Of a stretch of DNA of 64,000 nt, positions 62,522 through 64,000 are shown one piece after another. Below the pieces are notes generated by a model. It was not told the DNA's origin, searched no databases, and worked only from the letters and a program-made list of their open reading frames with translations. The DNA is from Sanguinoderma infundibulare (taxonomy: Eukaryota > Basidiomycota > Agaricomycetes > Polyporales > Polyporaceae). The DNA lies in NCBI GenBank assembly GCA_032821775.1, contig JAVLRN010000001.1:1674001-1738000 (forward strand). The letters run 5' to 3'. A program made the position numbers and the translations under genes. The number at the start of each line of letters is the position of its first letter. Position 1 is the stretch's first letter.

Positions 62522-64000
62522 ATGTCTCGCAAGGCCCAGAAGCCCCTCCCTCCCTTCCACGTCGGTGTGTCTTCTCCCGCAATCCGTCTGTCAACCACAA
62601 TATTGATTGACATCCTTCCTTCAACCCTCTTCCATCTTCCCCGATAGGTGACGATTACAAGGTCCTCCATGGTCTCGGCGAGGGCGCCTACGGCACCGTC
62701 GTCGCAGCCCTCCACAAGCCTACCAAAAGAGAGGTCGCTATCAAGAAGGTCCTCCCCTTCGAGCACACTCTCTTCTGCCTACGCACTCTCCGTGAGCTCA
62801 AGCTCCTCAAGTTCTTCTCCGACTCTTGCGTCAATGAGAACGTTAGTTTTTTTTACCCCTCTCCTCTTCATCTCTCCACCAGTCCTAATCTCCTTCAACA
62901 GATCATCTCCATCCTTGACATCGTCAAGCCCACATCTTACGACGACTTCAAGGAAATATACTGTCCGTCTCTTCTATTCTTCATACCACATCTCTTCTCC
63001 ATCGTGCTCAACCCTCCATCCCTTCCCCCATCCAGTCGTCCAGGAGCTCATGCAGACCGACCTCCACCGTGTCATCCGCACACAGCAGTTGACAGATGAT
63101 CACTGTCAGGTCAGTCCAGACTCCACCCACTCTCCGTCTCTACACACACACACAGCCCACTGACTAATCCCCTCCTTTCATTCTGCTCTCCTTTCCCCGC
63201 TTCTTTGTGCCTCTCTCTGCGCCTCTCTCATGTCTTGGATCTCAACATGTCATCTATCATCCTGCCGTCCTCCCCGACTTGCATTCCGCCGCGATCACGT
63301 CCCATTCGGACCAACAGTATTTCGTCTACCAGACTCTCCGCGCCTTGAAGACCATGCACAGCGCCGACATCGTCCACCGCGACCTCAAGCCCGCCAACCT
63401 CCTCCTGAATGCCAACTGCGACCTCAAGGTCTGCGACTTCGGCCTCGCCCGCTCCACCCGCTCCGCCAGCCCCGGCGGCAAGGAGGCCGGCCTCATGACC
63501 GAGTACGTCGCTACCCGTTGGTACCGCGCCCCGGAGATCATGCTCTCCTTCAAGATGTACACAAAAGCGATCGACGTCTGGGCTGTCGGCTGCATCCTCG
63601 CCGAGCTCCTCAACGGCCGCCCCCTCTTCCCTGGCCGCGACTACGGCCACCAACTCGACCTCATCCTCGACGTCATCGGCACGCCGACGCTCGAGGAGTT
63701 CTACGGCATCACCTCGCGCCGGTCCCGCGACTACATCCGCGCGTTGCCCATCCGCAAGCGCCGCCCCTTCTCGGCGCTGTTCCCCAAGGCGTCCTCCGAG
63801 GCGATCGACTTTTTGCAGAAGACACTGGTGAGTGCTCGGTCGGAGGTGTTCCTGTTTCGGCTCTGTTGTGCGCACAACAATTGGTCTGGTAGTCATGGCG
63901 GCGATCCGATGCGTGCCTTGTGCTGCTCTGCGGATCTTGGCACATCGCGTTCCAAGTTCATCCCTGACGTTCCCAACTGCTGAATCTTGCCTAGCCCTGC
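62522..64000 (+). CDS. MAP kinase, Fus3/Kss1 (pheromone/filamentation) class, partial
   Basis: Five exons seen: 62522-62564, 62648-62841, 62902-62962, 63036-63109, 63318-63827; the gene continues past the right edge. The 294 residues cover most of the kinase domain: Gly loop GLGEGAYGTV, catalytic VAIKK (Lys47), VQELMQTDLHRVIRTQ, HRDLKPANLLLN (Asp145), DFGLARS, the dual-phosphorylation motif TEY (Thr185, Tyr187) in LMTEYVATRWYRAPEIML, AIDVWAVGCILAELL and FPGRDYGHQLDLILDVIGTP. Sequence fits Fus3/Kss1/Ubc3-type kinases that act in mating and hyphal growth. After 63827 a gtgagt donor follows, but no convincing acceptor leading to the expected C-lobe end (around T-F/L-P-K-R) occurs before the edge, so the remaining exon should lie outside. 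Confidence 0.92.

Overview
The window is nuclear DNA from a filamentous basidiomycete, most likely an Agaricomycete. The evidence is the gene content (septin, Kae1, fumarase, INO80 and a Fus3/Kss1-class MAP kinase in fungal form), dense short introns of about 36-75 nt with gtgagt/gtaagt-like donors, GC-rich coding exons, genes on both strands with 200-700 bp spacers, and families typical of basidiomycetes (F-box/LRR protein, serine-rich cupredoxin protein, single-pass Ser/Thr-rich membrane protein). The species cannot be named from sequence alone. Exon structures were assembled by hand from splice signals, reading phase and conserved family motifs; most exon sets close in frame.

Layout. 0-7 kb: 5' end of a putative mitochondrial protein gene (minus), a Cdc11-type septin and an MIT-domain protein. 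7.8-12.3 kb: an Ies1-like INO80-complex subunit (minus) and a heavily decayed erythromycin-esterase-like pseudogene. 12.8-20 kb: a Ser/Thr-rich type I membrane protein, a very long alpha/beta hydrolase and an F-box/LRR protein. 20.3-22.3 kb: a second decayed stretch containing an amino-acid-transporter pseudogene. 23-32 kb: an LPA-type acyltransferase, TIM8, a second Ies1 paralogue and an unrecognised Pro/Ser-rich protein. 32.6-44 kb is a housekeeping block: LYS1 head-to-head with KAE1, a GT8 glycosyltransferase, RPS28, lipoyl synthase, and PEX11 head-to-head with fumarase. 44.6-58.9 kb: the INO80 ATPase, a DHX29-type DEAH helicase, and RPL22 head-to-head with the pseudouridine synthase CBF5. 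59.7-64 kb: a two-domain cupredoxin-like secreted protein and a pheromone/filamentation-type MAP kinase that runs off the right edge.

Functional links. The INO80 ATPase and two paralogues of its Ies1 subunit lie within about 40 kb. RPS28, RPL22, CBF5 and the DHX29-like helicase are ribosome or translation genes, and KAE1 is a tRNA-modification gene. LIP5, FUM1, TIM8 and probably the left-edge gene are mitochondrial. No CRISPR array, rRNA, tRNA or clear transposon was seen. I did not find a wholly new biological system. The most noteworthy signals are the duplicated Ies1 gene, two graveyard pseudogenes, two well-supported GC-AG introns plus one candidate, ribosomal-protein genes whose first coding exon is only ATG, and a hydrolase whose catalytic domain is split by about 400 residues.
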